NCBI RefSeq assembly: GCF_900099995.1
Contig: NZ_FNCZ01000001.1
Location: 1,550,001-1,614,000, forward strand
Source of the DNA: Winogradskyella thalassocola
GTDB lineage: Bacteria > Bacteroidota > Bacteroidia > Flavobacteriales > Flavobacteriaceae
Reading direction: 5' to 3'
DNA length: 64,000 bases
Shown here piece by piece: positions 47,409 to 57,638 of this stretch. The notes beneath the pieces are model-generated. The model ran no database searches. It saw nothing but the letters and a program-made list of their open reading frames with translations, and had not been told where the DNA came from. How positions within the stretch are numbered: the first letter of the stretch is position 1; the number at the start of each line of letters is the position of its first letter. The translations under genes were made by a program, and so were the position numbers.

Positions 47409-48422
47409 TTATATAATATTCACTTCAGTTTCTATACTAATATTAAATAATCGTTTCACTGTCTTTTGAATTAATTGTGCCAATTCAAAAATTTCTTTCC
47501 CACTTGCATTGCCATAATTAACCAAAACTAAGGCCTGTTTATTATGAACACCATAATCGTTAAAACGTTTGCCTTTAAATCCGGCTTTTTCAATGAGCCA
47601 TCCAGCAGGTATTTTAATAGCCTCGTCTGATATTTTATAAGAAGGTACATCTGGAAAGTTGGCTTCTAATTCAATAAATTCTTCAGCTGAAATAATAGGA
47701 TTCTTAAAAAAACTGCCACTATTACCGATCTCTTTCGGATCTGGTAATTTACTTTGTCTAATAGCAATTACGGCGTCTGAAATATCTCGAATCGATGGTT
47801 CTTTAATATCATTAGCATCTAGTTCATTTCTAATAACTCCATAGTCTGTGTGCAATATATGGCTGTTTTTAGTGAGTTCAAGATTAACACTTGTAATGAT
47901 ATATTGTCCCTTAAGGTCTTGTTTAAAAATAGATTCTCTATAACCAAAATTACAATCAGATTTTAAGAATGTTCTTTTAGATTGGTCGTCTATTTTTAAA
48001 GCTTCACAACTTATAAAGACATCTTTAAGCTCAACTCCATAAGCACCAATGTTTTGAATAGGAGCGGTTCCAATATTACCAGGAATTAATGATAAGTTTT
48101 CAATACCTCCAAAATTGTGCTCTAAACACCAAAGCACAAAGTTATGCCAGTTTTCACCAGCCATGGCTTTTATAATAACTGAGTGTTCAGTTTCACTAAT
48201 GATTTCAATACCTTTTAAATTAATGTGAAGAACTAAGGCTTCAATATCTTTAGTTAACAACATATTGCTTCCTCCACCTAAAACAAATAAAGGAGTTTTA
48301 TGATGTTCTTTTAAAACAGATTTAAGGTCTTCAATAGCGCTAATGTCACAATAGGATTGCGCTTTAGCATCTATACCAAAAGTATTAAATGATTTTAAGG
48401 AAGCATTGTTAATAATAGTCAT
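47409..48422 (-). CDS. murB: UDP-N-acetylenolpyruvoylglucosamine reductase
   Basis: A 337-residue type I MurB that reduces UDP-GlcNAc-enolpyruvate to UDP-MurNAc with NADPH in peptidoglycan synthesis. FAD-binding features LFVLGGGSNML, NFGGIENLSLIPGNIGTAPIQNIGAYGVEL and GYRESIFK, and the catalytic GSGNSGSFFKNP region (seen as GNSGSFFKNP) are present, with the GWLIEKAGFKG typical of the long form. Its start overlaps the stop of the aminotransferase by one base, so they form an operon. Confidence 0.94.
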   Translation of the reverse strand: MTIINNASLKSFNTFGIDAKAQSYCDISAIEDLKSVLKEHHKTPLFVLGGGSNMLLTKDIEALVLHINLKGIEIISETEHSVIIKAMAGENWHNFVLWCLEHNFGGIENLSLIPGNIGTAPIQNIGAYGVELKDVFISCEALKIDDQSKRTFLKSDCNFGYRESIFKQDLKGQYIITSVNLELTKNSHILHTDYGVIRNELDANDIKEPSIRDISDAVIAIRQSKLPDPKEIGNSGSFFKNPIISAEEFIELEANFPDVPSYKISDEAIKIPAGWLIEKAGFKGKRFNDYGVHNKQALVLVNYGNASGKEIFELAQLIQKTVKRLFNISIETEVNII

Positions 48423-49612
48423 TAGTCTTTATATACTTTTAATGCTTCTTCTAAGATTTTAACGGCAATTTTTAAACTTTCGCTATTTAAAACATAAGCA
48501 ATACGGATTTGGTTTAAGCCAACTCCGGGAGTCGAATAAAAACCTGCAGCAGGTGCTACCATTACAGTATCGTTATTGTAATCAAAGGATTCTAAAAGCC
48601 ATTTCGCAAAATTATCTGAATTTTTTACAGGTAATTCTGCTATGCAATAAAAGGCACCACTTGGAGTCGCTACCTTAACTCCTTCAATTTTTTCTAATGC
48701 TTCAATTAGTGTATTTCTACGCTTTACATATTCTTCTTTTACATCATCAAAATAACTTTGAGGTGTATCTAATGCAGCTTCACTCGCTATTTGTGCTAGA
48801 GTAGGCGGGCTCAATCTTGCTTGTGCAAACTTTAAGGCTGTTTTTATAAAGTCTTTATTCTTCGACACTAAATAGCCAATACGTGCACCACACATACTGT
48901 AGCGTTTAGAAACGGAATCAATCACAATAGCATGTTCTTCTAAACCAGGTTCTTGTAAAATAGAATAATGCTCTACACCATCGTAAACAAATTCTCTATA
49001 AACTTCGTCAGCGATTAAAAATAAATCGTGTTTTTTTACAATAGCGGCAAGTTGTTTTATTTCTTCTTTTGAATATAAATACCCTGTAGGATTACCTGGA
49101 TTACATATTAAAATAGCTTTAGTCTTTGGTGTAATTAATTTCTCAAATTCTTCAATTGGTGGTAATGCGAAATTATCTTCAATTTTAGAAATTACAGGAA
49201 CTACATTCACTCCAGAAGCAGTTGAAAATCCATTGTAATTGGCATAAAATGGTTCTGGAATGATGATTTCATCACCTTCGTCCATAATACTTCCAAAAGC
49301 AAATAAAAGCGCTTCACTTCCTCCTGTAGTTACAATAATATCATTGTGCGAAACTTCTATTGAATTGCGTTTGTAATAGTCGGCAATCTTTATTCTATAA
49401 CTCTCAGCTCCTTCAGATCTACTATATGCTAAAGTTTCAATTGTCGTATTTTTTATAGCATCTAATGCTACTTGCGGTGTTTTTATATCTGGCTGACCTA
49501 TATTAAGGTAGTAGATGTTTTTTCCTTTTTTTTGTGCTTCTTCAGCATATGGTACCAATTTTCTAATTGGAGATTCTGGCATCTGGATGCCTTTATTTGA
49601 TATTGATGGCAT
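48422..49612 (-). CDS. PLP-dependent class I aminotransferase
   Basis: A 396-residue fold type I aminotransferase. PLP lysine in SVSKRYSMCGARIGYL, the NPGNPTGYLYS substrate loop, ADEVYREFVYDG and RIAYV Arg near the C-terminus match the AspC/AatA-like subfamily. Likely an aspartate or broad-specificity aminotransferase in amino acid metabolism; the exact substrate cannot be read here. A 1-base overlap with downstream murB. Confidence 0.88.
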   Translation of the reverse strand: MPSISNKGIQMPESPIRKLVPYAEEAQKKGKNIYYLNIGQPDIKTPQVALDAIKNTTIETLAYSRSEGAESYRIKIADYYKRNSIEVSHNDIIVTTGGSEALLFAFGSIMDEGDEIIIPEPFYANYNGFSTASGVNVVPVISKIEDNFALPPIEEFEKLITPKTKAILICNPGNPTGYLYSKEEIKQLAAIVKKHDLFLIADEVYREFVYDGVEHYSILQEPGLEEHAIVIDSVSKRYSMCGARIGYLVSKNKDFIKTALKFAQARLSPPTLAQIASEAALDTPQSYFDDVKEEYVKRRNTLIEALEKIEGVKVATPSGAFYCIAELPVKNSDNFAKWLLESFDYNNDTVMVAPAAGFYSTPGVGLNQIRIAYVLNSESLKIAVKILEEALKVYKD

Positions 49613-49675
49613 TTGGTAGTGGTTTTAAAATGCTAAGTTCTGAAAATTCTTAAAGTTTAAAGGTAAAAAAAGCAT

Positions 49676-49707
49676 AAAAAAAGAGCTTTCAATTTGAAAG
49701 CTCTTTT
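49676..49707 (-). terminator. Terminator of DUF1573 gene
   Basis: AAGAGCTTTC pairs with GAAAGCTCTT around AATTT. The minus strand continues into a T run. Confidence 0.85.
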
Positions 49708-49733
49708 CTTTAAATTTATAAATGGATGCTCGA

Positions 49734-50162
49734 TTATTGCTCAAGCATACTTTTACTTTTCTTTTCTAAAACGCTAGTCTTATTAGAATCAACTACTAAT
49801 CCTTTTATTTTAAGCGCTACTGTTGGAGTTTCTGCATTAGAAAAAACAGTAATAGTCTTTCTAATTGGGTTAACTCTTTTAGTATCATATTTTACTTCTA
49901 TTTTACCTGTTTCACCTGGCATAATTGGGCCTTCTGGTTTTTTAGGAACTGTACAACCGCAAGTCGATTTTACATTAGAAATTACTAAAGGAGCATCTCC
50001 TGTATTGGTAAACTCAAAAACTCTTACTCCATCAGCACCTTTTTCAATGGTACCGTAATCTATAACATCTGTTTTAAATTCTATTTTTGCTACCTTCTCC
50101 TGAGCATAAGAACCAAAACTCATTAATCCTACAAATAATACTACTATTAAATTTTTCATCAT
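49734..50162 (-). CDS. DUF1573 secreted protein
   Basis: A 142-residue protein with a signal peptide (MKNLIVVLFVGLMSFGSYAQ). The DUF1573 domain is a single Ig-like/HYDIN-type module: FEFTNTGDAPLVISNVKSTCGCTVPKKPEGPIMPGETGKIEVKYDTKRVNPIRKTITVFSNAETPTVALKIKG with the conserved CGCT. It is probably periplasmic; function unknown. There are two adjacent ATGs at 50162 and 50159. It is monocistronic. Confidence 0.85.
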   Translation of the reverse strand: MMKNLIVVLFVGLMSFGSYAQEKVAKIEFKTDVIDYGTIEKGADGVRVFEFTNTGDAPLVISNVKSTCGCTVPKKPEGPIMPGETGKIEVKYDTKRVNPIRKTITVFSNAETPTVALKIKGLVVDSNKTSVLEKKSKSMLEQ

Positions 50163-50308
50163 TTTAATTTTAAAATTGATTAGTCAAACTTAGTTACTTT
50201 TTCATTCCTAACAAAATTTATTAGACGTAATACACTCCATTTAACAGAAATTTTGGCTTTTGAACCTATATTGTTACGCTAATAATTTTTCGAAAAAGGA
50301 ATTATAAG

Positions 50309-50316
50309 TACTTTTG
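50309..50316 (+). promoter_or_regulatory. -7 box of valS promoter
   Basis: TACTTTTG, a perfect TAnnTTTG box. An in-frame TTG codon (50314) lies inside it, which argues for starting valS at ATG 50347. Confidence 0.65.
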
Positions 50317-50346
50317 ACAGTTCTATTACAAAAACAATACCAAAAC

Positions 50347-52980
50347 ATGGAAATTCCATCTAAATATAATGCATCTTCAGTAGAAAATAAGTGGTACGAC
50401 TACTGGATGGAGCACAAATACTTTCATTCTAAACCAGACGAAAGAGAACCTTATACCATTGTAATCCCTCCACCAAACGTTACTGGGATATTACACATGG
50501 GACATATGTTGAACAATACGATTCAAGATGTCTTAATTCGTCGTGCCCGTTTGCTAGGCAAAAATGCATGTTGGGTACCTGGTACAGACCACGCCTCAAT
50601 TGCTACAGAAGCTAAAGTTGTTGCGAAACTTAAAGAACAGGGTATTGATAAAAATGATTTGTCAAGAGAAGAATTTTTAGAACATGCTTGGGAATGGACA
50701 GAAGAATACGGTGGAGTCATCCTAGAACAACTTAAGAAATTAGGATGTTCTTGCGATTGGGACAGAACTAAGTTTACAATGGATGACGATATGTCTGAAG
50801 CTGTAATTAAAGTTTTTATAGATTTATACAACAAAGGTCTTATTTATAGAGGCTACCGAATGGTGAATTGGGATCCTGAAGCACAAACAACCTTATCTGA
50901 TGAAGAAGTAATTCATGTTGAAAAACAAGGTTTACTATATTATTTAGAATATAAAGTTGAAGGTAGCGATGAAAAGTTAACCATTGCAACCACACGACCA
51001 GAAACCATTTTTGGAGATACTGCTATTTGTATTAACCCAAATGATGAGCGTTTTACACATTTAAAAGGTAAGAAAGCGATTGTTCCTATTTGTGGACGTG
51101 TCATTCCTATTATTGAAGACGAATATGTAGATGTTGAATTTGGTACAGGATGTTTAAAAGTAACACCTGCACACGATGAAAATGATAAAGTCTTAGGTGA
51201 TAAGCATCAATTAGAAGTTGTTGATATTTTTAATGCGGATGCCAGTTTAAATAGCTTCGGAATGCATTACGAAGGTCAAGATCGTTTTGTCGTTAGAAAG
51301 GCAATTACAAAGGAATTAGAAGAGGCCGGTATTTTAGTGAAAACTGAAAACCATATCAATAAAGTAGGAACATCAGAACGTACAAAAGCAGTGATCGAAC
51401 CAAGATTGAGTGATCAATGGTTTTTAAAGATGGAAGATTTAGCACAACCTGCTATTGATGCTGTTTTAAAAACTGGAGATGTAAAGTTATTTCCTAAGAA
51501 GTTTGAAAATACGTATCGTCATTGGATGGAGAATATTCGCGATTGGAATATTTCACGTCAATTACTTTGGGGACAACAAATCCCTGCATATTTCTATGGA
51601 GATGGAAAAGAAGATTTTGTAGTTGCTGAAAGTTTGGAAGATGCTTTAGTTTTAGCTAAAGAGAAAACCAACAACCAACAACTAACCACTAATGACTTAA
51701 AGCAAGATACTGATGCACTAGACACATGGTTCTCATCATGGTTGTGGCCAATGAGCGTGTTTGATGGTATTAGAAATCCTGAAAACGAAGAAATAAAATA
51801 CTATTATCCAACAAATGATTTAGTGACTGGTCCAGATATTTTATTTTTCTGGGTAGCACGTATGATAATTGCTGGTTATGAATATAGAGATGAAAAACCT
51901 TTTGAAAATGTTTACTTAACGGGGTTAGTTAGAGATAAACAACGACGTAAAATGTCGAAGTCTTTAGGGAATTCACCAGATGCTTTAAAGTTAATTGAAG
52001 ATTACGGAGCAGATGGAGTTAGAGTTGGACTTTTATTAAGTTCAGCGGCTGGAAATGATTTAATGTTTGATGAAGATTTGTGTCAGCAAGGAAAGCAGTT
52101 CGCTAACAAAATTTGGAATGCCTTTAGATTAGTACAAGGTTGGGAAGTTGATAACACAATAAGTCAGCCAGAATCGAGCAAAATTGCTTTAGAATGGTTT
52201 GAGTCTAAATTTCAGAAAACTATTTTAGAAATTGAAGATCATTTTAGTAAGTATAGATTAAGTGATGCGTTAATGTCTACTTACAAGTTAATTTGGGATG
52301 ATTTTGCATCATGGTTATTAGAGATTATAAAGCCAGCATATCAACAACCTATTGATGCCAAAACATTAGAAAGTGTTAATGCTATTTTTGAAGATATCCT
52401 AAAGATTTTACATCCATTCATGCCATTCTTAACAGAAGAAATCTGGCATTATATTAAGGAACGTTCGCCAGAAGAAGCTTTAATTATCGCAAAATGGCCA
52501 GAAGTAAAACCAATTAACGAAACTTTGATTTCAGAATTTGAATTTGCTTCAGAAGTCATTTCTGGATTAAGAAACATTAGAAAGCAAAAAAATATTGCTT
52601 TTAAAGATGCGATTGGTTTTTCTGTAGTAAATAACGAAAATGTAAATCCTACGTTTGATGAAGTGATTTCAAAATTAGGAAATCTAGAGAGCTTCGATTA
52701 TGTTACAGAAGCTGTTGAAGGTGCGTTGACGTATCGTGTTAAATCGAATGAGTACTTTATTCCAATGGAAGGCAGTATTGATATAGAAGCTGAAATTGAA
52801 AAGCTAACAGAAGAATTAAAATACACCGAAGGCTTTTTGAAATCTGTTCAAAAGAAATTATCTAATGAGCGTTTTGTTGCAGGTGCACCAGAACAAGTAG
52901 TTGCTTCAGAAAAACAAAAAGAAGCTGATGCATTGGCTAAGATTGAAACCATACAAGCTAGTTTGGCGAGTTTGAAGTAA
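50347..52980 (+). CDS. valS: Valyl-tRNA synthetase
   Basis: An 877-residue class Ia synthetase charging tRNA-Val. Start ATG 50347 ([20 protein letters not shown]). The HIGH signature is HMGH in [17 protein letters not shown] (about 35-53). The editing (CP1) domain has [17 protein letters not shown], and the KMSKS signature is in [13 protein letters not shown]. The anticodon-binding helical domain and the C-terminal coiled-coil arm ([33 protein letters not shown]) are intact. Length is normal for the family. Monocistronic. Confidence 0.96.
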   Translation: MEIPSKYNASSVENKWYDYWMEHKYFHSKPDEREPYTIVIPPPNVTGILHMGHMLNNTIQDVLIRRARLLGKNACWVPGTDHASIATEAKVVAKLKEQGIDKNDLSREEFLEHAWEWTEEYGGVILEQLKKLGCSCDWDRTKFTMDDDMSEAVIKVFIDLYNKGLIYRGYRMVNWDPEAQTTLSDEEVIHVEKQGLLYYLEYKVEGSDEKLTIATTRPETIFGDTAICINPNDERFTHLKGKKAIVPICGRVIPIIEDEYVDVEFGTGCLKVTPAHDENDKVLGDKHQLEVVDIFNADASLNSFGMHYEGQDRFVVRKAITKELEEAGILVKTENHINKVGTSERTKAVIEPRLSDQWFLKMEDLAQPAIDAVLKTGDVKLFPKKFENTYRHWMENIRDWNISRQLLWGQQIPAYFYGDGKEDFVVAESLEDALVLAKEKTNNQQLTTNDLKQDTDALDTWFSSWLWPMSVFDGIRNPENEEIKYYYPTNDLVTGPDILFFWVARMIIAGYEYRDEKPFENVYLTGLVRDKQRRKMSKSLGNSPDALKLIEDYGADGVRVGLLLSSAAGNDLMFDEDLCQQGKQFANKIWNAFRLVQGWEVDNTISQPESSKIALEWFESKFQKTILEIEDHFSKYRLSDALMSTYKLIWDDFASWLLEIIKPAYQQPIDAKTLESVNAIFEDILKILHPFMPFLTEEIWHYIKERSPEEALIIAKWPEVKPINETLISEFEFASEVISGLRNIRKQKNIAFKDAIGFSVVNNENVNPTFDEVISKLGNLESFDYVTEAVEGALTYRVKSNEYFIPMEGSIDIEAEIEKLTEELKYTEGFLKSVQKKLSNERFVAGAPEQVVASEKQKEADALAKIETIQASLASLK

Positions 52981-52987
52981 ATTATAT

Positions 52988-53017
52988 AACCTGCAAGGTT
53001 TCTAAAACCTTGTAGGT
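52988..53017 (+). terminator. Hairpin terminator after valS
   Basis: AACCTGCAAGGTTT pairs with AAACCTTGTAGGTT (one G-T pair), followed by T5. It may also be a dispersed palindromic repeat of the same design as at 34777-34805. Confidence 0.7.
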
Positions 53018-53035
53018 TTTTGTTTTGAAGATCAT

Positions 53036-53069
53036 TAAAAAAGGACTACTGGAAAAAGTGGTCTTTTTT
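53036..53069. terminator. Bidirectional terminator between valS and rodA
   Basis: AAAAAAGGACTACT pairs with AGTGGTCTTTTTT with one G-T pair. A and T runs allow use from both sides. Confidence 0.75.
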
Positions 53070-53071
53070 AT

Positions 53072-54352
53072 TTACCATTCATTAATCTTATTGCTGTCTA
53101 ACTTTACAAAGATAAATAACAAAATAGTAAAGCCCCAAAGCCCTGAGCCCCCATAACTAAAAAAGGGCAGGGGAATACCAACAGTAGGTATTAAACCCAT
53201 CACCATACCGATATTAATGGTGAAATGCACAAAAAGAATAGAAGCTACTCCATAGCCGTAAACACGACTAAATTGTGATTTTTGACCTTCAGCTAAGTAT
53301 AAAATTCTAACAATTAGCAGTACAAATATGATGACGACAAAGCTTGTGCCTAAAAACCCCCATTCTTCACCTACAGTGCTAAAAATATAATCGGTATGTT
53401 GTTCTGGTACAAATTTACCTGTCGTTCTTGTGCCTTGTAAAAAGCCTTTTCCTGAAACACCACCAGAACTTATGGCTTGTTCTGATTGAATAAGGTTATA
53501 AGCTTCTACTTTTTTCATGCGTTCTAGCTTGGCAGGATCTTTTTCTAACCGCAACCAAAGACTAATTCTATTTTGCTGATGTGCTTTTAGTCCATGTTCA
53601 TAAAACACTTTTACTCCGTAAGAAAAAGCTATAGAGACCATTAGGACAACGATATATTGTAAAATTGAACCTCTCTTTTTCTTTCTGAAGAAATATACGC
53701 ATGTAAGTATAACAGCAACTACAATTGCTGTTATTAGAACCCCAAATTTTAACCCTAAAACAGCAAGGATTATCAAAGATAAAGCGATAACTAAATAGAC
53801 TTGCTGTAAGCCTTCACGATAAAAAACAAAGAAAAATGCTAAATAAACGATGGTGCTTCCTGCATCATTTTGAAGTAAAATAAGTAAGGCAGGAATAAAA
53901 ATAATAGCAGCAACTCTAAGCTGGTCTTTTACAGTTGTCATATTAGTTTGGAGGTCACTAATATATTTAGCAACAGCCAATGCAGTCGCAAATTTCGCAA
54001 ATTCGCTAGGTTGTATAGTCATGCTACCAATACCATACCATGAGCGTGCCCCATTAACATCTTTTCCAAAAATGAAAAGTCCTATTAAGGCCAGCATCGC
54101 AATTAAATAAAGGATACTTGCAAACTGTTCATAGAACTTGGCTTCAAAAGACAAAATTAACACGATGAGTAGGGCGGTTAGACCTATGAAAACAAGGTGT
54201 TTACCGTAAAGTTGGCTGGTGTCGAAGTAACTTGTGATTTCTCCAACATGGGAAGCTGATAGTATATTGAGGTACCCAAAACCAAGCAATAATAAAAATA
54301 GAATGATGGTAATCCAGTCAAACTTAAAATGTCTTTGATTTTCTCTTAACAT
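53072..54352 (-). CDS. rodA: Rod shape-determining protein RodA (SEDS glycosyltransferase)
   Basis: A 426-residue SEDS-family polytopic membrane protein that polymerises peptidoglycan with PBP2 in the elongasome. Motifs: NILSASHVGE, VNGARSWYGIGSMTIQPSEFAKFATALAVAKY, DAGSTIVYLAF and near the C-terminus TVGIPLPFFSYGGSGLWGF. About ten transmembrane helices are expected. It is last in the mreBCD-mrdA-rodA cluster, 6 bases after mrdA. Confidence 0.94.
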   Translation of the reverse strand: MLRENQRHFKFDWITIILFLLLLGFGYLNILSASHVGEITSYFDTSQLYGKHLVFIGLTALLIVLILSFEAKFYEQFASILYLIAMLALIGLFIFGKDVNGARSWYGIGSMTIQPSEFAKFATALAVAKYISDLQTNMTTVKDQLRVAAIIFIPALLILLQNDAGSTIVYLAFFFVFYREGLQQVYLVIALSLIILAVLGLKFGVLITAIVVAVILTCVYFFRKKKRGSILQYIVVLMVSIAFSYGVKVFYEHGLKAHQQNRISLWLRLEKDPAKLERMKKVEAYNLIQSEQAISSGGVSGKGFLQGTRTTGKFVPEQHTDYIFSTVGEEWGFLGTSFVVIIFVLLIVRILYLAEGQKSQFSRVYGYGVASILFVHFTINIGMVMGLIPTVGIPLPFFSYGGSGLWGFTILLFIFVKLDSNKINEW

Positions 54353-54358
54353 GAAAGG

Positions 54359-56311
54359 TTACGATTTTATGTCGATTGGATTTTCGGTCTTAATTGGGTA
54401 ATTTTCTTCAGTTGCATAATTTTCGATTACCTGAAGTTTAGCCTCTCCATTAATTTTGAAATTCTCACCAGAATATGGTTTTTTATATTCATCCTCTAGG
54501 CTATGGGTTAAAATCCAATCTTCTAAATCTGTTCTTGTAATATGACCTTTAATATATTTTTCTATCATTAAACTTGCCATTCTTCCTGCAAATCGACCTC
54601 CCCAATATCCGTTTTCAACAAAAACAGCAATCGCAATCTTTGGGTTATCTTTAGGGGCAAACGCTACAAATATAGAGTGGTCAGTAAGTTGAGTTTTGAC
54701 GCTATCTATTCTTATGAAATTTTCTGCAGTACCCGTTTTTCCGCAAATATCAATTCCTGGGATTTTTATGTGTTTTGCAGTACCTTCATTATAAACATCA
54801 AACATACCTTGTACAACGGGTTCAAAGTGTTGTTTGTCAATAGTTGTATACTTTGGAGTCGTGTATTTGCTATCTATAGTTTCGCCTTCAATATTCTTTA
54901 TAATATGTGGAGTGTAATAATAACCTCGATTACCGATAGCTGCAGCCATATTTGCCAATTGAATAGGTGTCGCTTCAACCTCTCCTTGTCCAATAGCATT
55001 AGAAACAATATAGGTAGATCCCCAACGATTATCTCCGTACTGTCTGTCGTAATAATCTCCATCAGGAATACGACCCGGTTGTCCGACGGATAAATCATTG
55101 TTTAAAAAATTTCCTAAGCCAAAACTTTTAGCGTGATTTGCCCAAACGTTCATGCCTTTTCCTGCATCATCATATTTATCGACAATACGGCGATACACAT
55201 TTACAAAATATGCATTGCAAGATTGTGCAATACCTCCATTCATGGCAATAGGACTTCGGTGATGGTGACAACCCGTTAACCGTCTACTACCATAATAATA
55301 ACCCATTCTACAAGTGAATTTTTCGTCAATGGTAACAACACCTTCTTGTAGGCCGATGAGGGCGTTAATAACTTTAAAAGGAGAACCCGGAGGGTATTGC
55401 GCTTGTAAGCCTCTATCGAAAGTGGGTTTGTTAACTTTATCTAAGAATAAGCTTGAAAAATTTTTGTTACGCTCTCTACCAACTAACAAATTGGGATTGT
55501 AACTAGGTCCTGTTACCATAGCGAGAATTTCACCGCTGCTTGGGTCAATCGCCACAATACCTCCTCTTTTGTGCTTCATTAATAATTCTCCATAAGCTTG
55601 TAAATCTGAATCAATGGTAATAGTAACATCTTTTCCGGCTTGTGGTAAAGTATCAAGAGTTCCTTCTTTAAAAGGGCCTATGTTTTTATTAAATCGGTCT
55701 TTTTGAATAAATTTTATCCCTTTAACACCTCTTAAGGTTTCTTCGTATGTTTTTTCAATACCTTGTTTTCCAATTAGATCACCTAAAGTATAGTAAGGGT
55801 CAGTTTCAATAGTTCTACGATTGACCTCTCCAAGGTCGCCTAGTACATTGGCGCCAATACTTGTTTGATAAGACCTTAGAGAACGTTTTTGAATATAGAA
55901 ACCTTCAAACTTTCTCATTTTTTCTTGAAGAACCGCATAGTCTTTTTTTGAAAGCTGGGGAACAAAAGGTGAGGGTAGTCTTGGTGAATAGTGAGTTGCA
56001 CGTTCTAATTTTTTATCGTAATCTTCTCGCGTTATTTTTAAAAGACTGCAAAATTCTTCAATATCTAATGAGTCTAAAGGAGCAACCTCTCTCGGAATAA
56101 CCATAACATCATAAGAGGGTTGGTTGGCGACTAATAATTTTCCATTTCTGTCATACACATAGCCACGCTTAGGGTAGTTGTACTCTTTCCTTATGGCATT
56201 GTCCTCAAAAATATCATAAACCGCATTATCATAAACTTGAAGATAAAATAAACGCGCAATAAAAACGAGACCAACAAGGATTACAGTTGTTAATAATAGC
56301 AGCTTTCTCAT
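54359..56311 (-). CDS. mrdA: Penicillin-binding protein 2 (elongasome transpeptidase)
   Basis: A 650-residue class B PBP: N-terminal membrane anchor (about 4-22), pedestal domain with the Arg-rich RGYVYDRNGKLLVANQPSY, then the transpeptidase with catalytic SxxK (PPGSPFKVI), SxN (AQSCNAYF) and KTGT (CGKTGTAE). It cross-links side-wall peptidoglycan and activates RodA. Length is typical for Bacteroidota. Its ATG overlaps the mreD stop, and rodA follows. Confidence 0.95.
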   Translation of the reverse strand: MRKLLLLTTVILVGLVFIARLFYLQVYDNAVYDIFEDNAIRKEYNYPKRGYVYDRNGKLLVANQPSYDVMVIPREVAPLDSLDIEEFCSLLKITREDYDKKLERATHYSPRLPSPFVPQLSKKDYAVLQEKMRKFEGFYIQKRSLRSYQTSIGANVLGDLGEVNRRTIETDPYYTLGDLIGKQGIEKTYEETLRGVKGIKFIQKDRFNKNIGPFKEGTLDTLPQAGKDVTITIDSDLQAYGELLMKHKRGGIVAIDPSSGEILAMVTGPSYNPNLLVGRERNKNFSSLFLDKVNKPTFDRGLQAQYPPGSPFKVINALIGLQEGVVTIDEKFTCRMGYYYGSRRLTGCHHHRSPIAMNGGIAQSCNAYFVNVYRRIVDKYDDAGKGMNVWANHAKSFGLGNFLNNDLSVGQPGRIPDGDYYDRQYGDNRWGSTYIVSNAIGQGEVEATPIQLANMAAAIGNRGYYYTPHIIKNIEGETIDSKYTTPKYTTIDKQHFEPVVQGMFDVYNEGTAKHIKIPGIDICGKTGTAENFIRIDSVKTQLTDHSIFVAFAPKDNPKIAIAVFVENGYWGGRFAGRMASLMIEKYIKGHITRTDLEDWILTHSLEDEYKKPYSGENFKINGEAKLQVIENYATEENYPIKTENPIDIKS

Positions 56312-56814
56312 TTTCGGTTTCGGCTAAATAGAATTATAATCAATACACTAAGTAGTATTGTGAAAATACTAGAAAATAACGTCTTTTGTAATACTAAAAG
56401 TATGTTGGAAATGTTAAAAATTTCTAGTGAGAATAATATAAAATGGTGAATTACGGTTCCTAATGAGATATAAGTAATTAAACTACCAATATCCGTAGTA
56501 CTAAACTTTATAGTTTGATGCTCATACAACATTCCAAATGAGCTTTTTAAAAGTATTGGTCTTGCATAAGCCAAACTAACTGCTGCTGCTGCATGCACTC
56601 CACCAGAATCGGAGAATATATCCACCATCATGCCTAACAAAAAGCTAACTAAAAGGAGGACTAGTCTGTCCTCTCGTATGGGAAACAGAAAAATAAAAAT
56701 GATATAAATGTAAGGATTAATGTAGCCTAGAAAATCAATATGATTGCATATTACAACCTGAAGCAGCAGTAATAGAACGAATCGGACGATATTTATGCCA
56801 GCAATACTATTCAT
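56308..56814 (-). CDS. mreD: Rod shape-determining protein MreD
   Basis: A 168-residue integral membrane protein with about five helices (GINIVRFVLLLLLQVVICNHI, INPYIYIIFIFLFPI, VLLLVSFLLGMMVDIFSDSGGVHAAAAVSLAYARPILL). The MVDxF...HAAA motif is the family signature. It is part of the MreBCD scaffold of the elongasome. ATG 56814 is used; one TTG precedes it. It overlaps mreC by 8 bases and mrdA by 4. Confidence 0.88.
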   Translation of the reverse strand: MNSIAGINIVRFVLLLLLQVVICNHIDFLGYINPYIYIIFIFLFPIREDRLVLLLVSFLLGMMVDIFSDSGGVHAAAAVSLAYARPILLKSSFGMLYEHQTIKFSTTDIGSLITYISLGTVIHHFILFSLEIFNISNILLVLQKTLFSSIFTILLSVLIIILFSRNRK

Positions 56815-57628
56815 CAATGTTTTTTTCTAAAGATTGAATTTCTGCACGGTCTAAATTTTCTAAAATGTAAACGGTTCCAATATTAGTCATGTCATTAAAC
56901 AATTTTACTTGGATCGTATAGGTGTCTCCACTAATATCACTTTCAAAACTCGTAATAGTACCAATACCAATTCCTTTTGGGAAAATAGAAGATTCACCAC
57001 CTGTTTGAATGGTGTCCCCAACTTTTATAGGTGCAAACTGAGACACATCTTCTAACTGAACATAAATCGGTGATTTGCCATCCCAAGTTAAAGAACCAAT
57101 ATGATTGGTAGATTTTATCTTAGCATTAATCTGGCTTTTGACATTTAAAATAGATAATACCGTAGAATAATTGTTAGAGGTATTATCAATTATTCCAATA
57201 ATACCATTAGAAGTCATAACCCCAAAATCTTGCTTAATACTATCGTTTTTACCTTTGTTTAAGGTGAGGATATTATTGGTTGAAGAATAGCTGTTTTTAT
57301 AAAGGTCAGCAATCGTAATCCTATATTGTCCCTTTGTATAGGAGCTGTCTATATATGAAGAGTCTTTAGTAACGCTAGTATTAAATAGCTGCTCTCTTAA
57401 GAGTCTATTCTCTTCAGTTAAAATGTCATTGGTAGTTTTTAAATCAAAATACTGATCTACAGAATTCATTGTACCATAAACTCCGCCAGTTAAAAAATTG
57501 GCTGAATTTATGAATTTACTCCTATGATAAGAATGCGATTGAATCGTTAAAGCTAAAGCAATACTAAAAAGCAATAAAAACAACAGAAAGGTTTTGTTTT
57601 TAATAACAAAATTGAAAATTTGTTGCAT
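56807..57628 (-). CDS. mreC: Rod shape-determining protein MreC
   Basis: A 273-residue protein with a single N-terminal transmembrane helix (TFLLFLLLFSIALALTIQSH), a coiled coil (DILTEENRLLREQLFN) and the periplasmic beta-domains (ITIADLYKNSYSSTNNILTLNKGKND, GVMTSNGIIGIIDNTSNNYSTVLSIL). It links MreB inside the cell to the PBP2-RodA complex outside. It lies 10 bases downstream of mreB in the same operon. Confidence 0.9.
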   Translation of the reverse strand: MQQIFNFVIKNKTFLLFLLLFSIALALTIQSHSYHRSKFINSANFLTGGVYGTMNSVDQYFDLKTTNDILTEENRLLREQLFNTSVTKDSSYIDSSYTKGQYRITIADLYKNSYSSTNNILTLNKGKNDSIKQDFGVMTSNGIIGIIDNTSNNYSTVLSILNVKSQINAKIKSTNHIGSLTWDGKSPIYVQLEDVSQFAPIKVGDTIQTGGESSIFPKGIGIGTITSFESDISGDTYTIQVKLFNDMTNIGTVYILENLDRAEIQSLEKNIDE

Positions 57629-57638
57629 TATTTACTTC

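Noticed and set aside
54677..55093. A 138-codon plus-strand frame opposite mrdA
   Set aside because: It is antisense to the conserved transpeptidase domain and looks like a shadow frame with an unusual composition.
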